A DNA stretch of 64,000 nucleotides from positions 62,001 to 126,000 of the forward strand of contig NZ_CP125641.1 in the NCBI RefSeq assembly GCF_030053155.1, given 5' to 3'. The position numbers and the translations under genes are program-made. This DNA comes from Rhizobium sp. BT03. Lineage in GTDB: Bacteria; Pseudomonadota; Alphaproteobacteria; Rhizobiales; Rhizobiaceae. Below, piece by piece: positions 34,472 through 42,405 of the stretch. The notes under the pieces are model-generated. The model did not search any database. It was not told the origin of the DNA and was given only the letters and a program-made list of their open reading frames with translations. The first letter of the stretch is position 1. Each line of letters starts with the position of its first letter.

Positions 34472-35248
34472 CTAGCTCCGTGCAAAAGGTCTGAACCAGC
34501 CGAGGCCGTCCAGTGTGTGGCCGCGCGGGACGTATTCGCAGCCGATGAACCCGTCGTAACCCAGGCGGTCGATTTCGCCGAACAGATAGGGATAGTTCAG
34601 TTCTTCCCCGTCCGGCTCGTTGCGGGACGGCACGCTGGCGATCTGGATATGGCCGGTGACCGGCAGCAGGCGCCGCAACGCCATCGTGACGTCGCCATGG
34701 ATGATCTGGCGATGATAGATGTCGAACTGGAGTTTCAGGTTGGGCAGGCCGCATTCGGCAATCAGACTTTCGGCGGCGCCGAAGTCGTTGAGGAAATATC
34801 CCGGCATGTTCCGGCCGTTGATCGGCTCGAGCACGAGATCGATGCCTTTGTCCGCAAGCCGCCCGGCGGCATAAGTAACGGAGCGCCGATAAGAGGCGGC
34901 GGCGGCTTCGTCACGAGGGTCGGCGATGCCCGCCATCAGGTGCAACCGCCTGACGCCGGTCGCCGCCGCATAGTCGAGTGCCCGCTCGACATCCGCCTTC
35001 AGCGCATCGAACCGTGCGGGAAGGGCTGCGATGCCGCGCTCGCCTGCCGCCCAGTCGCCCGGCGGCAGGTTGAACAAGGCCTGCTGCAGATTGTTGCGGG
35101 CAAGCCGTTCGGCGATTGCCTCCGGCGCAGCTTCGTAGGGAAAGAGGTATTCGACGGCGGCAAAGCCGGCATCGGCTGCGGCGTCGAAGCGGTCGAGGAA
35201 TGGCCATTCGTTGAACATCATCGTCAGGTTGGCGGCGAAAACCGGCAT
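34472..35248 (-). CDS. otnI: 2-oxo-tetronate isomerase (hydroxypyruvate isomerase family)
   Basis: 258 residues of the Hyi/OtnI TIM-barrel isomerase family. It opens with FAANLTMMFNEWPFLDRFDAA, has a metal-site segment LVLEPINGRNMPGYFLN and a YDIYHRQI-like segment (QFDIYHRQIIHGD) with the conserved metal-binding Asp/His, and GHIQIASVPSRNEPDGEE near residue 200. OtnI converts 2-oxo-tetronate to 3-oxo-tetronate ahead of the kinase. Hydroxypyruvate isomerase is a close relative, but the operon context with LtnD and OtnK favours OtnI. The gene is two bases after ltnD and three before otnK. Confidence 0.88.
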   Translation of the reverse strand: MPVFAANLTMMFNEWPFLDRFDAAADAGFAAVEYLFPYEAAPEAIAERLARNNLQQALFNLPPGDWAAGERGIAALPARFDALKADVERALDYAAATGVRRLHLMAGIADPRDEAAAASYRRSVTYAAGRLADKGIDLVLEPINGRNMPGYFLNDFGAAESLIAECGLPNLKLQFDIYHRQIIHGDVTMALRRLLPVTGHIQIASVPSRNEPDGEELNYPYLFGEIDRLGYDGFIGCEYVPRGHTLDGLGWFRPFARS

Positions 35249-35250
35249 GG

Positions 35251-36189
35251 CTAGCGTTCCTCTTTGTTGGAACCGGGCAATTCCGCGCCGGAAAGCTGCG
35301 CATAGAGCCGCGCGAGCGAGGAATCGTCATCACGGCCCATGCCGGCGCCGGCGGCGGCCAGATACATTTGCAGCGCCGCTGCCGCGAGCGGCACCGGATA
35401 ACGCTCGGAGCGGGCCATGTCCTGGACGATGCCGAGATCCTTGACGAAAATCTCGATGCTGCTGAGCGGCGTATAGTCTCCGGCCAGCACATGCGGCACG
35501 CGGTTTTCGAACATCCACGAATTGCCGGCTGAGGCGGTGATCACCTCATAGACTTTGTCGAGGTCGAGGCCCTGCTTAGCAGCAAATGTTATGGCCTCGC
35601 AGGCGGCCGCGATGTGCACGCCGGCGAGAAGCTGGTTGATCATCTTGAAGGCCGCGCCTGCTCCGGCGGCGTTGCCGAGCTCGTACACCTTGCCGGCCAT
35701 GGCGTCGAGACCCGGACGGGCGGCGTCGAAAGCCTGTCTGGAGCCGGACGCCATGATCGTCAGTTCGCCCAGCGCAGCCTTGGCTGCGCCGCCTGAAATC
35801 GGCGCGTCGAGATAATGCAGGCCGAGAGCTTCCACCCTTCGTGCCAGATCGCGGGCAACGGCGGGATCCATGGTTGCCGAGGAGATGAAGACGGCCCCGG
35901 GCTTCATCGTGTTCGCGACGCCTTCCGGCCCGAACAACACGGCTTCGGTCTGGGCGCCGTTGACGACGACGGAGACGACGATGTCGGCGTCCTTCGCGGC
36001 GGCTGCCAGGGTCGCCGCCCCACGTCCGCCGTCGGCGATGAAGCGATCCACCGCCGCCGGCGTGATGTCATATCCGACGACATTGAGCCTGGCGCGCTTC
36101 ATCGACCGGGCCATCCCCAGCCCCATGGAACCGAGACCGATGACGGCCGCAACGACGGCAGGGCCTGGATTTTCAGCAAGTGGTGACAT
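35251..36189 (-). CDS. ltnD: L-threonate dehydrogenase-like (3-hydroxyisobutyrate dehydrogenase family)
   Basis: 312 residues. The NAD-binding motif IGLGSMGLGMARSM is near residues 17-30, the substrate motif LDAPISGGAAKAALGELTIMASG near 127-149, and the catalytic Lys lies in FKMINQLLAG (about 181). Members of this family oxidise 2-hydroxy or 3-hydroxy acids. LtnD makes 2-oxo-tetronate from L-threonate with NAD, and the downstream otnI and otnK genes plus otnC nearby give the complete route. The gene is the first of the enzyme trio and follows the MFS transporter gene after a 170-base gap containing a repeat element. Confidence 0.86.
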   Translation of the reverse strand: MSPLAENPGPAVVAAVIGLGSMGLGMARSMKRARLNVVGYDITPAAVDRFIADGGRGAATLAAAAKDADIVVSVVVNGAQTEAVLFGPEGVANTMKPGAVFISSATMDPAVARDLARRVEALGLHYLDAPISGGAAKAALGELTIMASGSRQAFDAARPGLDAMAGKVYELGNAAGAGAAFKMINQLLAGVHIAAACEAITFAAKQGLDLDKVYEVITASAGNSWMFENRVPHVLAGDYTPLSSIEIFVKDLGIVQDMARSERYPVPLAAAALQMYLAAAGAGMGRDDDSSLARLYAQLSGAELPGSNKEER

Positions 36190-36252
36190 CAGGAGGTTCT
36201 CCGGTCTCGTGAGAAAAACTCTGTGCCCTCCGGGTGCAGTCCCGGAGGGGCT

Positions 36253-36355
36253 TTAGAGCGCCGTGCGTCCATAAGACACGCTAAGGACGCTCTAACATTT
36301 TGAATTTGCGCATAATCCTTTGCGAAAATCGATTCCGATTTTCGGGGTGATGCGC
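36253..36355. repeat. Dispersed intergenic repeat, copy B (two hairpins)
   Basis: Arms TTAGAGCG (36253-36260) / CGCTCTAA (36288-36295) form the first hairpin. It runs into CTCTAACATTTTG (36290-36302), then GCGCAT (36308-36313) / ATGCGC (36350-36355) enclosing a perfect 9-bp stem CGAAAATCG-ATTC-CGATTTTCG (36323-36344). It fills the gap between the MFS stop and the ltnD start, so it may affect message processing within the operon. It shares the 13-base block with copy A at 26738-26750. Confidence 0.65.
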
Positions 36356-36359
36356 GCGT

Positions 36360-37676
36360 TCAGCGATTGACGGTTTTGGCGGGAACCGTCAACACGGCCA
36401 GCGAGCCGATGATCAACGCAGCCGCCAGCAGATACATGCCGGCGCTGTTGGTGCCGGTGAAGTCCTTCAGATAGCCTACTAGAAATGGCCCTAGGAAGCC
36501 GGCAAGGTTGCCGACCGAGTTGATCCAGGCGATGCCGGCCGCTGCACCCGTGCCGGCAAGAAAAGCTGTCGGGAGCGACCAGAAGAGCGGGGCGCAACTG
36601 ATGGCGCCTGCGGCGGCGAGCGAAAGGCAGATAATCGAGATCGTCGTGCTGGTCGCCATCGTCGCCGCGACAAAACCACCGGCGGCGATGACGGCCGGGA
36701 CGACGAGGTGCCACCGGCGTTCGCGCAGCCTGTCGGCCGAGCGCCCGAGGGCCAGCATGACGACGAATGTGCAGATATAGGGAATTGCGGAAATCAGGCC
36801 GATATTGAGGTTTCCGCTGACGCCTGAGGCTTTCACGATTGAAGGCATCCAAAAACTCAAGCCGTATTGCCCGAGCACGAAGCAGAAATAGATCAGGCAC
36901 ATCAGCCAGACGCGGCGGTCGGTCAGCGTTGCGGCAATGCTGTGCGGGCTGGTTGTCTTGACCCGGTTCTCCGCTTCGATGTTGTCCGTCAGCACGCGCT
37001 TTTCCTCATCGTTCAGCCATTTCGCGTCATGGATCGTATCATCAAGATAGAAGAAGGTCGCGACGCCGAAAAGAATGGCCGGAACGGCTTCGATCAAGAA
37101 CATCCATTGCCAGCCGGAAAGGCCGTGCGTGCCATGGAAACTGTCCATCAGGAGACCCGAAAGCGGATTGCCGAAAATGGCGGATATCGGGATCGCGGAC
37201 ATGAAGGTAGTGATGATTCTGGCGCGGCGATCGGCCGGATACCACGCTGTGAGATAGAGAATGATGCCGGGAAAAAATCCGGCTTCGGCAACGCCCAGTA
37301 GGAAGCGCAGCACATAGAAGACCGTTTCCGATGAGGTGAACATGAAGGCGGCGGAAATGATGCCCCAGGTGACCATGATGCGGGCAATCCACATCCGGGC
37401 GCCAACCCTGTTCATGATGACGTTGCTCGGCACCTCGAACAGAAAATAGCCGATGAAGAAAATGCCGGCGCCGATGCCATAGGCAGCTTCCGAGAGGCCG
37501 AGCTCGCTCGACATCTGCAGCTTGGCGAAGCCGACATTGACGCGGTCGAGATAGGCAACCACGTAGCACAACATCAAAAACGGCACGATGCGCCAGAACA
37601 CCTTGGCATAGGCGCGGTCTTCCGCCGTCTGGACGGGATGGGCGCCAACGGGCGGCGCTTGCGTCTGCAGAGTCAT
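36360..37676 (-). CDS. MFS transporter, anion:cation symporter (ACS) family
   Basis: 438 residues with about 12 membrane spans. The N-terminal segment FLMLCYVVAYLDRVNVGFAKLQM and the loop ADRRARIITTFMSAIPIS are typical of the tartrate/glucarate/phthalate permease group. It probably imports the four-carbon acid sugar (threonate or erythronate) processed by the following enzymes. ATG 37676 is preceded by GGAGGAG; an upstream frame extension lies within the operator region. It is the first gene of the minus-strand acid-sugar operon and is divergent from the LacI-type regulator. Confidence 0.92.
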   Translation of the reverse strand: MTLQTQAPPVGAHPVQTAEDRAYAKVFWRIVPFLMLCYVVAYLDRVNVGFAKLQMSSELGLSEAAYGIGAGIFFIGYFLFEVPSNVIMNRVGARMWIARIMVTWGIISAAFMFTSSETVFYVLRFLLGVAEAGFFPGIILYLTAWYPADRRARIITTFMSAIPISAIFGNPLSGLLMDSFHGTHGLSGWQWMFLIEAVPAILFGVATFFYLDDTIHDAKWLNDEEKRVLTDNIEAENRVKTTSPHSIAATLTDRRVWLMCLIYFCFVLGQYGLSFWMPSIVKASGVSGNLNIGLISAIPYICTFVVMLALGRSADRLRERRWHLVVPAVIAAGGFVAATMATSTTISIICLSLAAAGAISCAPLFWSLPTAFLAGTGAAAGIAWINSVGNLAGFLGPFLVGYLKDFTGTNSAGMYLLAAALIIGSLAVLTVPAKTVNR

Positions 37677-37742
37677 GATTTTTCTCCTCCAATTGTTGCC
37701 ACGGTCTCCTGTCGGTCCTCCCGCAGCACGCCAAGCCATTTT

Positions 37743-37810
37743 TGGCAGCGCTGCCATTTTCATTAATCTATTTTGGCAGCGCTGCCAACATCAAATTGGT
37801 AGCGCTGCCA
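37743..37810. promoter_or_regulatory. Triple LacI-type operator in the acid-sugar divergent promoter
   Basis: Three 14-bp palindromes: TGGCAGCGCTGCCA at 37743-37756 and 37774-37787, and TGGTAGCGCTGCCA at 37797-37810. Centre-to-centre distances are 31 and 23 bases. A half copy TGGCAGCGC sits at 37849-37857. The central GCGC-type palindrome is the usual LacI/GalR operator form, and the sites lie between the MFS start (37676) and the LacI start (37917), so the LacI product almost certainly binds here. Confidence 0.85.
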
Positions 37811-37916
37811 AAAAATCCTTGCTTCTTGGCGGGAGCAGTGAAAAATGGTGGCAGCGCGGCGGTTGCCGGCGGAGATGCCGGCAGCCATCCCAAAAGAGCT
37901 TGGGTTCAAACATACG

Positions 37917-38915
37917 ATGGAATTCAAACAGCAGGTGACGGTAACGCTCGCCGAGGTCGCGGAAGCGGCCGGTGTCGGCGAGAGCACGGTGTCGCGCGTG
38001 CTGCGCAATCACGGCTCGTTTTCCGGCAAGACGCGGGAGCGGGTGATGGCTGCCGTCGAGCGGTTGGGCTATGTGCCGAACCGGATCGCCGGGACGCTGG
38101 CCTCCACCGGTTCGCGTCTCGTTGCCTTCGTCATTCCCTCGCTGTCCAACATCGTCTTCCCCGATGTGCTGCGCGGAGCCAGCGCCGTCCTGGAGGAAAA
38201 CCGGTATCAGGCGGTGTTCTCCGTTACCGACTATGATCCGGGCAAGGAGGAAGCGCTCGCTGCTGCAATGCTCGCCTGGCGGCCGGCGGCGGTCATGCTG
38301 GCGGGATACGAGCATACCGAGGGAACGGTGAAGATGCTGCGCGCCAGCGGCTGCCGGATCGTGGAACTGCTCGATCTCGACGGAGAGGCGCTCGATCTCG
38401 CGGTCGGCTTTTCGAACCGCGCGGCCGGGCGGGAGAGCGCCGCTTTCCTGCTGAAGCGGGGCTATCGCCGGATCGGCTATGTCGGTCACGATCTCAACCG
38501 TGATACCCGCGCCGGCAAGCGGTTTTCCAGCTTTTGCGAAACGCTGGCGGCCGGCGGCGCCCCTCTCGTCGCGCGCGAGATTCTCGCCGGCGCTTCATCA
38601 GTGGAAAACGGCCGGCTGGGGCTGGAGCGTCTGCTTGCCCGGACGGCGGATCTCGATGCGGTTTATTTTTCCAACGATGATATGGCGCTGGGCGGCTACT
38701 TCCACTGTCTGGCCGAAGGGATCGCCATCCCCTCGAAGCTTGCCATTTTCGGCTATAACGGCCTCGATATCGGCCGGGCAATGCCGCAGCCCTTGTCGAC
38801 CATCCGAACGCCGCGTGTGGCGACAGGGCAGATCGCCGCGCAACTGGTCGTTGCCAACGCGCCGCCCCAGGCCGTCGATCTCGGATTTGAACTGATCGAC
38901 GGCGCAACCGCGTAA
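37917..38915 (+). CDS. LacI-family regulator of the acid-sugar genes
   Basis: 332 residues. The N-terminal LacI helix-turn-helix is at about 8-55 (VTLAEVAEAAGVGESTVSRVLRN, hinge helix near PNRIAGTLAS), followed by a periplasmic-binding-protein-like effector domain similar to the GntR/gluconate branch. ATG 37917 gives the usual start close before the HTH; in-frame ATGs at 37845 and 37875 are possible, and the former would overlap the half operator. It is divergent from the MFS-ltnD-otnI-otnK operon and precedes otnC by 15 bases, so it should co-regulate both directions. The inducer is probably threonate or a downstream intermediate. Confidence 0.9.
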   Translation: MEFKQQVTVTLAEVAEAAGVGESTVSRVLRNHGSFSGKTRERVMAAVERLGYVPNRIAGTLASTGSRLVAFVIPSLSNIVFPDVLRGASAVLEENRYQAVFSVTDYDPGKEEALAAAMLAWRPAAVMLAGYEHTEGTVKMLRASGCRIVELLDLDGEALDLAVGFSNRAAGRESAAFLLKRGYRRIGYVGHDLNRDTRAGKRFSSFCETLAAGGAPLVAREILAGASSVENGRLGLERLLARTADLDAVYFSNDDMALGGYFHCLAEGIAIPSKLAIFGYNGLDIGRAMPQPLSTIRTPRVATGQIAAQLVVANAPPQAVDLGFELIDGATA

Positions 38916-38930
38916 TCTTGGAGGAATGTC

Positions 38931-39599
38931 ATGTCCGACGCGCGCCAGCGTGAAGAAATCTGCCGATACGGCCGCTCGCTGTTCGAGCGCGGGCTGACGC
39001 CCGGTTCGTCGGGCAACATATCGTTGCGGCTGGAAGACGGCGGCTGGCTGGTGACGCCCACCAACGCCTCGCTCGGTTTTCTCGATCCGGCCCGGATCTC
39101 CAGGCTCGATGCCGAAGGCCGGCTGCTCTCCGGCGACAAGCCGACCAAGGAAATTCCGCTGCACACAGCCCTCTACGATACGCGCGGCAGCGCCCGCGCC
39201 ATCGTCCATCTTCACTCCACCCACGCGGTGGCGCTGACCATGCTGCCGGAGATCGATCCGCGCGCCGTCCTGCCGCCGATGACGCCCTATTATCTGATGC
39301 GCGCCGGCGAAACCGCCCTGGTGCCCTATTACCGTCCCGGCGATCCCGATGTGGCCGACGCCATCCGCGGGCTGGCGGGCAAGTATTCGTCGGTGCTTCT
39401 GGCCAATCACGGACCCGTCGTCGCCGGCGACAGCCTTGAGGCGGCGGTCTTTGCGACCGAGGAACTGGAGGAAACGGCAAAGCTCTATCTGCTGCTGCGC
39501 AACCTCAATCCCCGTTACCTCAGCCCGGGGCAGGTGGCCGATCTGGTCGATACGTTTGGCCTCGACCTTCCTTCGCATCACGATCACGACGACCATTGA
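38931..39599 (+). CDS. otnC: 3-oxo-tetronate 4-phosphate decarboxylase (class II aldolase family)
   Basis: 222 residues of the class II aldolase/adducin family. GLTPGSSGNISLRL near residues 19-32 binds the phosphate, and HLHSTHAV (around 87-94) and the later His of NHGPVV supply zinc ligands. OtnC decarboxylates 3-oxo-tetronate 4-phosphate to dihydroxyacetone phosphate, completing the route made by ltnD, otnI and otnK. The C terminus ends in a His/Asp-rich tail. It follows the LacI gene by 15 bases with GGAGG upstream and converges with the tartrate-type dehydrogenase. Confidence 0.88.
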   Translation: MSDARQREEICRYGRSLFERGLTPGSSGNISLRLEDGGWLVTPTNASLGFLDPARISRLDAEGRLLSGDKPTKEIPLHTALYDTRGSARAIVHLHSTHAVALTMLPEIDPRAVLPPMTPYYLMRAGETALVPYYRPGDPDVADAIRGLAGKYSSVLLANHGPVVAGDSLEAAVFATEELEETAKLYLLLRNLNPRYLSPGQVADLVDTFGLDLPSHHDHDDH

Positions 39600-39613
39600 A
39601 CCGCCAAGGTTCA
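39597..39613 (+). terminator. Small hairpin at the otnC stop
   Basis: TGAACC (39597-39602) / GGTTCA (39608-39613) with a GCCAA loop; the stem includes the otnC stop codon and is followed by GATTTA. Weak, but in the right place between convergent genes. Confidence 0.35.
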
Positions 39614-39661
39614 GATTTAGGTCGGGGCGGCCAACCCGCTCACCCCTCGTCGGCATTTGCT

Positions 39662-40705
39662 CTATTCGAGCGCCGACAGCACCGATGCGGTGATCGCGTC
39701 CGTCTTGTCCCTGCCGGGACTTGCACCGATGCCGCGTGCCGTCGTTGCCTCGATTGCGGCCATCACCTTGCCGGCGGCAGCCGCTTCTCCCAGGTGCTCC
39801 AGCATCATTGCGCCCGACCAGATGGCGGCGATCGGATTGGCGATGCCGAGATGGGCGATATCCGGCGCGGAACCGTGGACTGGCTCGAACATCGATGGCG
39901 CCGAGCGATCGGGATTGATGTTGGCGGAGGCCGCAAAGCCGAGACCACCCTGGATGGCGGCGCCTAGATCTGTCAGGATGTCGCCGAACAGGTTGGAAGC
40001 GACGACCACATCGAGGCTCTCCGGCGCCATGACCATGCGGGCGGCCATGGCGTCGATATGATAGCTGGTCACCTCGACATCGGGATATTCAGCGGAAAGC
40101 CTTTCGGTGATCTCGTCCCAGAAAACCATCGAATATCTCTGCGCGTTGGACTTTGTCACCGAGGCAAGCTTGCCGCGCCGCGCCCGCGCTTGTTCGAAGC
40201 CGAAACGCAGAATGCGCTCGACGCCCTTGCAGGTGAAGATCGAGGTCTCCACGGCCACCTCGCTGTCGGTCCCCTGATGGACGCGGCCGCCGGCGCCGGA
40301 ATATTCGCCTTCGGTATTTTCACGAATGCAGAGGATGTCGAAATTCTCCGACCGCAAGGGTCCCTGCACACCCGGCAACAGCCGGTGCGGGCGGATATTG
40401 GCATATTGCACGAAAGCCTTGCGGATCGGCAGCAGAAGCCCGTGCAGCGACACGGAATCGGGCACTTTGCGAGGCCACCCGACGGCGCCGAGCAGAATGG
40501 CATCGAAGGAGCGCAGCGTTTCGATGCCATTGCCGGGCATCATGCTGCCGTTCTCCAGATAGTAGTCGCAGGACCAGGGATAGCTTGTCGTCGCAAGCGA
40601 AAATCCGTTTCGTGCTGCCGCCTTTTCGAGCACGGCCTTGGCTGCCTCCGTTACATCGCGGCCGATGCCGTCTCCTGGCAGAAGGGCAATCCTGTAGGTC
40701 TTCAT
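39662..40705 (-). CDS. Tartrate/isopropylmalate-type NAD-dependent decarboxylating dehydrogenase
   Basis: 347 residues of the isocitrate/isopropylmalate dehydrogenase family. N-terminal LLPGDGIGRDV, the REN-TEGEYSG loop (CIRENTEGEYSGAG near 123-136), the metal-binding segment NLFGDILTDLGAA and the adenine-site FEPVHGSAPDIAHLGIANP are all present. The sequence is closest to tartrate dehydrogenase/decarboxylase (TtuC), which oxidises tartrate or D-malate and fits beside acid-sugar genes. It is a single gene on the minus strand converging with otnC; its own promoter should lie in 40706-41009. Confidence 0.88.
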   Translation of the reverse strand: MKTYRIALLPGDGIGRDVTEAAKAVLEKAAARNGFSLATTSYPWSCDYYLENGSMMPGNGIETLRSFDAILLGAVGWPRKVPDSVSLHGLLLPIRKAFVQYANIRPHRLLPGVQGPLRSENFDILCIRENTEGEYSGAGGRVHQGTDSEVAVETSIFTCKGVERILRFGFEQARARRGKLASVTKSNAQRYSMVFWDEITERLSAEYPDVEVTSYHIDAMAARMVMAPESLDVVVASNLFGDILTDLGAAIQGGLGFAASANINPDRSAPSMFEPVHGSAPDIAHLGIANPIAAIWSGAMMLEHLGEAAAAGKVMAAIEATTARGIGASPGRDKTDAITASVLSALE

Positions 40706-40904
40706 GGCAACTCCTCTCTCCGGCTGATCAGCACATTCCTGCTCTGCGGGTTGCGCCGTGCGGCAATGACTGTAGAGGGAGGCTCAGGCTTTATTTGCCG
40801 AAAGCGACCGGGATTTGGTCGATTGTTGTGTTTGCACCGGCATCGCCAGTGAATTCTATCGAACGATCTGTTCCGGGCCGGGCAGCGAAGTTTCCGGGCG
40901 CACA

Positions 40905-40934
40905 CGCCTGCGGCCGGCGAAAAACGCGCAGGCG
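40905..40934 (-). terminator. Hairpin downstream of the 68-residue gene
   Basis: CGCCTGCG (40905-40912) / CGCAGGCG (40927-40934) with a 14-base loop lies 76 bases past the stop of the small minus-strand gene. The 304-base interval 40706-41009 otherwise shows no gene and should include the promoter of the tartrate-type dehydrogenase. Confidence 0.35.
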
Positions 40935-41009
40935 GGCGAAGGTTTCAATTCGGCGAGAAAGCGCGGGGATCGGCGGAAATCGATTGGGCGGGATCCTCGG
41001 CTGCCGGAT

Positions 41010-41216
41010 TCACGCGCCGGGATAGACGGGCGTGGAGGCAAGAGCCTGTTGGCGTTCGGATTCGGGGCGGAACGAGCGGTATTGCCAGAAACCATCCGGG
41101 GATTGCCGCCGATAGACGGTTTCGAGCCAGAACACGGTGTCGTCGATCGGCAAGACCGGATGCCAGGCATACCATTCAGACCAGATCTTTCCGGCCTCGT
41201 TGCCCTCCATGGCCAT
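41010..41216 (-). CDS. Small hypothetical protein, 68 residues
   Basis: Rich in tryptophan and tyrosine, with KIWSEWYAWHPVLPIDDTVF at the N-terminal half and SPDGFWQYR centrally. No signal peptide or membrane segment. The start ATG 41216 has GGGAGTTGAG upstream, an acceptable ribosome site. The composition is non-random (aromatic residues at regular positions), which supports a real protein. No family name can be given. It stands alone between two regulatory-looking gaps. Confidence 0.7.
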   Translation of the reverse strand: MAMEGNEAGKIWSEWYAWHPVLPIDDTVFWLETVYRRQSPDGFWQYRSFRPESERQQALASTPVYPGA

Positions 41217-41503
41217 CGCTCAACTCCCCATGCTCGGAGGCATTCATGATTGAAAAGCAGGCCGTGAGGGTTTTCTGCTGTCACCGCTCACGGAACGTTT
41301 CTCGTCGTTTGGTAGGCCCCTGACCCCATCATCGGATATTCCACAATAGAGAATAACAAAGAAATATCATTCTTCAATGGAGATTATTTTCCCCACGCTG
41401 CGTGAAAATTCCTTGGCTGTATCGTGGAGCGTTTGGGGGCTTGCAAACGGATGAGGATCGACACGCTTCCCCAAAAAGGGCTCTTGCAGCGTCTCTTGAA
41501 ATT

Positions 41504-41520
41504 ATATCGTAATACGATAT
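41504..41520. promoter_or_regulatory. Perfect palindrome ATATCGTA-A-TACGATAT, site 1
   Basis: 17-bp perfect palindrome with one central base, 36 bases upstream of the small gene at 41556. A second, partly matching copy is at 42322-42338. Two copies 800 bases apart, each in front of a gene, point to operators of one regulator. The rest of the 339-base gap 41217-41555 shows AT-rich DNA but no gene. Confidence 0.6.
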
Positions 41521-41555
41521 ATTTAAATGGCACCGATCGTTGAGGAGTGAGCTTT

Positions 41556-41777
41556 ATGGAAAGCCGATTGCATCCCGCATTGCACCGCGCCGCGCCTTAT
41601 CCCGCCGATGAGGCATTCGAAAATCTCAGGCAGAGGGTTCATGCCTTGCTCGATAGTGGAAAAGCTTGCCGCTGGGAGCTTTTGCGGGCGGAGTGGCGGT
41701 ATGATGTGGCGCTGCTCACGAATGATTTTCGTCTTTGGATGCAGCATCTCGACAGCGGCTTCGATACCGCCCAATAG
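41556..41777 (+). CDS. Small hypothetical protein, 73 residues
   Basis: A soluble, charged small protein with FENLRQRVHALLDSGKACRW and LRAEWRYDVALLTNDFRLWM, predicted mostly helical. ATG 41556 follows GAGGAG at 41542-41547 with 8-base spacing, better than the in-frame GTG at 41547, which overlaps the ribosome site. The palindrome at 41504-41520 is immediately upstream, so the gene is probably regulated. No family is recognised and no operon partner exists. Confidence 0.62.
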   Translation: MESRLHPALHRAAPYPADEAFENLRQRVHALLDSGKACRWELLRAEWRYDVALLTNDFRLWMQHLDSGFDTAQ

Positions 41778-41838
41778 GCGAGTGTTCGATCATCGCCGGG
41801 CGGCGCATGCGGCGCCGCGTCTGGGAAAGCCGGGTGGC

Positions 41839-42150
41839 TCAGTTGATCGAACGCAAACCGAGATAGGCCGCCAGGCTGATGGCGGAGAGGGCGATCGTCA
41901 GCTTGGGCCTGGCATCGTCGAACATGGCCGCCAGCAACAGGCCGAGCACCAGGATGGCGGATGTCGCCCACAGATTCTGATCTGAGACGGTGAAAGCCAG
42001 CGTGCCCAGAAAAACGGCGCTTGCGACGATGGTCACGGGTGCGGACTTCTCGGCAAGATCGCCGCCCGGGAAATACGGCAGGAGAAAGCGCCGCATGCTC
42101 AAGCCGGAAGCGATGCTCAGAAGAAGACAGGTCAAGACAAGATGCACCAT
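41839..42150 (-). CDS. Small integral membrane protein
   Basis: 103 residues with about four hydrophobic segments (HLVLTCLLLSIASGL at the N terminus, then APVTIVASAVFLGTLAF, LWATSAILVLGLLLAA and IALSAISLAAYLGL). The ATG at 42150 lacks a good ribosome site; a longer in-frame version from TTG 42291 has AGGGAG three bases upstream and would add 47 residues rich in Cys and Arg, which look non-coding. Function unknown. The second ATATCGTAATACGA palindrome lies upstream, between it and the LysR gene. Confidence 0.6.
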   Translation of the reverse strand: MVHLVLTCLLLSIASGLSMRRFLLPYFPGGDLAEKSAPVTIVASAVFLGTLAFTVSDQNLWATSAILVLGLLLAAMFDDARPKLTIALSAISLAAYLGLRSIN

Positions 42151-42321
42151 GAGGTCGTCGCCGATCGATCTGCAGATGGAATTGCAGATGCAAACCCCGT
42201 GCCAGCTGCAAACGCTGCAGTTCCCGGCAAGTGGCGGCAACATCGGCCGCCCGTGGCTATTTCCTCGGCGACGCGTTGCTTTTTTCGGCAACTGCTCCCT
42301 TTTCGCTTGAGCGGATGAATT

Positions 42322-42338
42322 ATATCGTAATACGACTT
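42322..42338. promoter_or_regulatory. Palindrome ATATCGTAATACGA, site 2
   Basis: Matches site 1 (41504-41520) over ATATCGTAATACGA and departs from it only in the last three bases. It lies between the divergent small membrane protein gene and the LysR gene (68 bases before the LysR start). Confidence 0.5.
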
Positions 42339-42405
42339 GAGTGGCGGCGATGATTTTTGTATGGAGAATTATCCTCCTCTTTAATTCCGGAAACGAGATC
42401 TTTCA

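Noticed and set aside
39662..40705. Assigning the dehydrogenase as isopropylmalate dehydrogenase of leucine synthesis
   Set aside because: No leuC/leuD neighbours, and the acid-sugar context and motif pattern fit the tartrate/D-malate dehydrogenase branch better.
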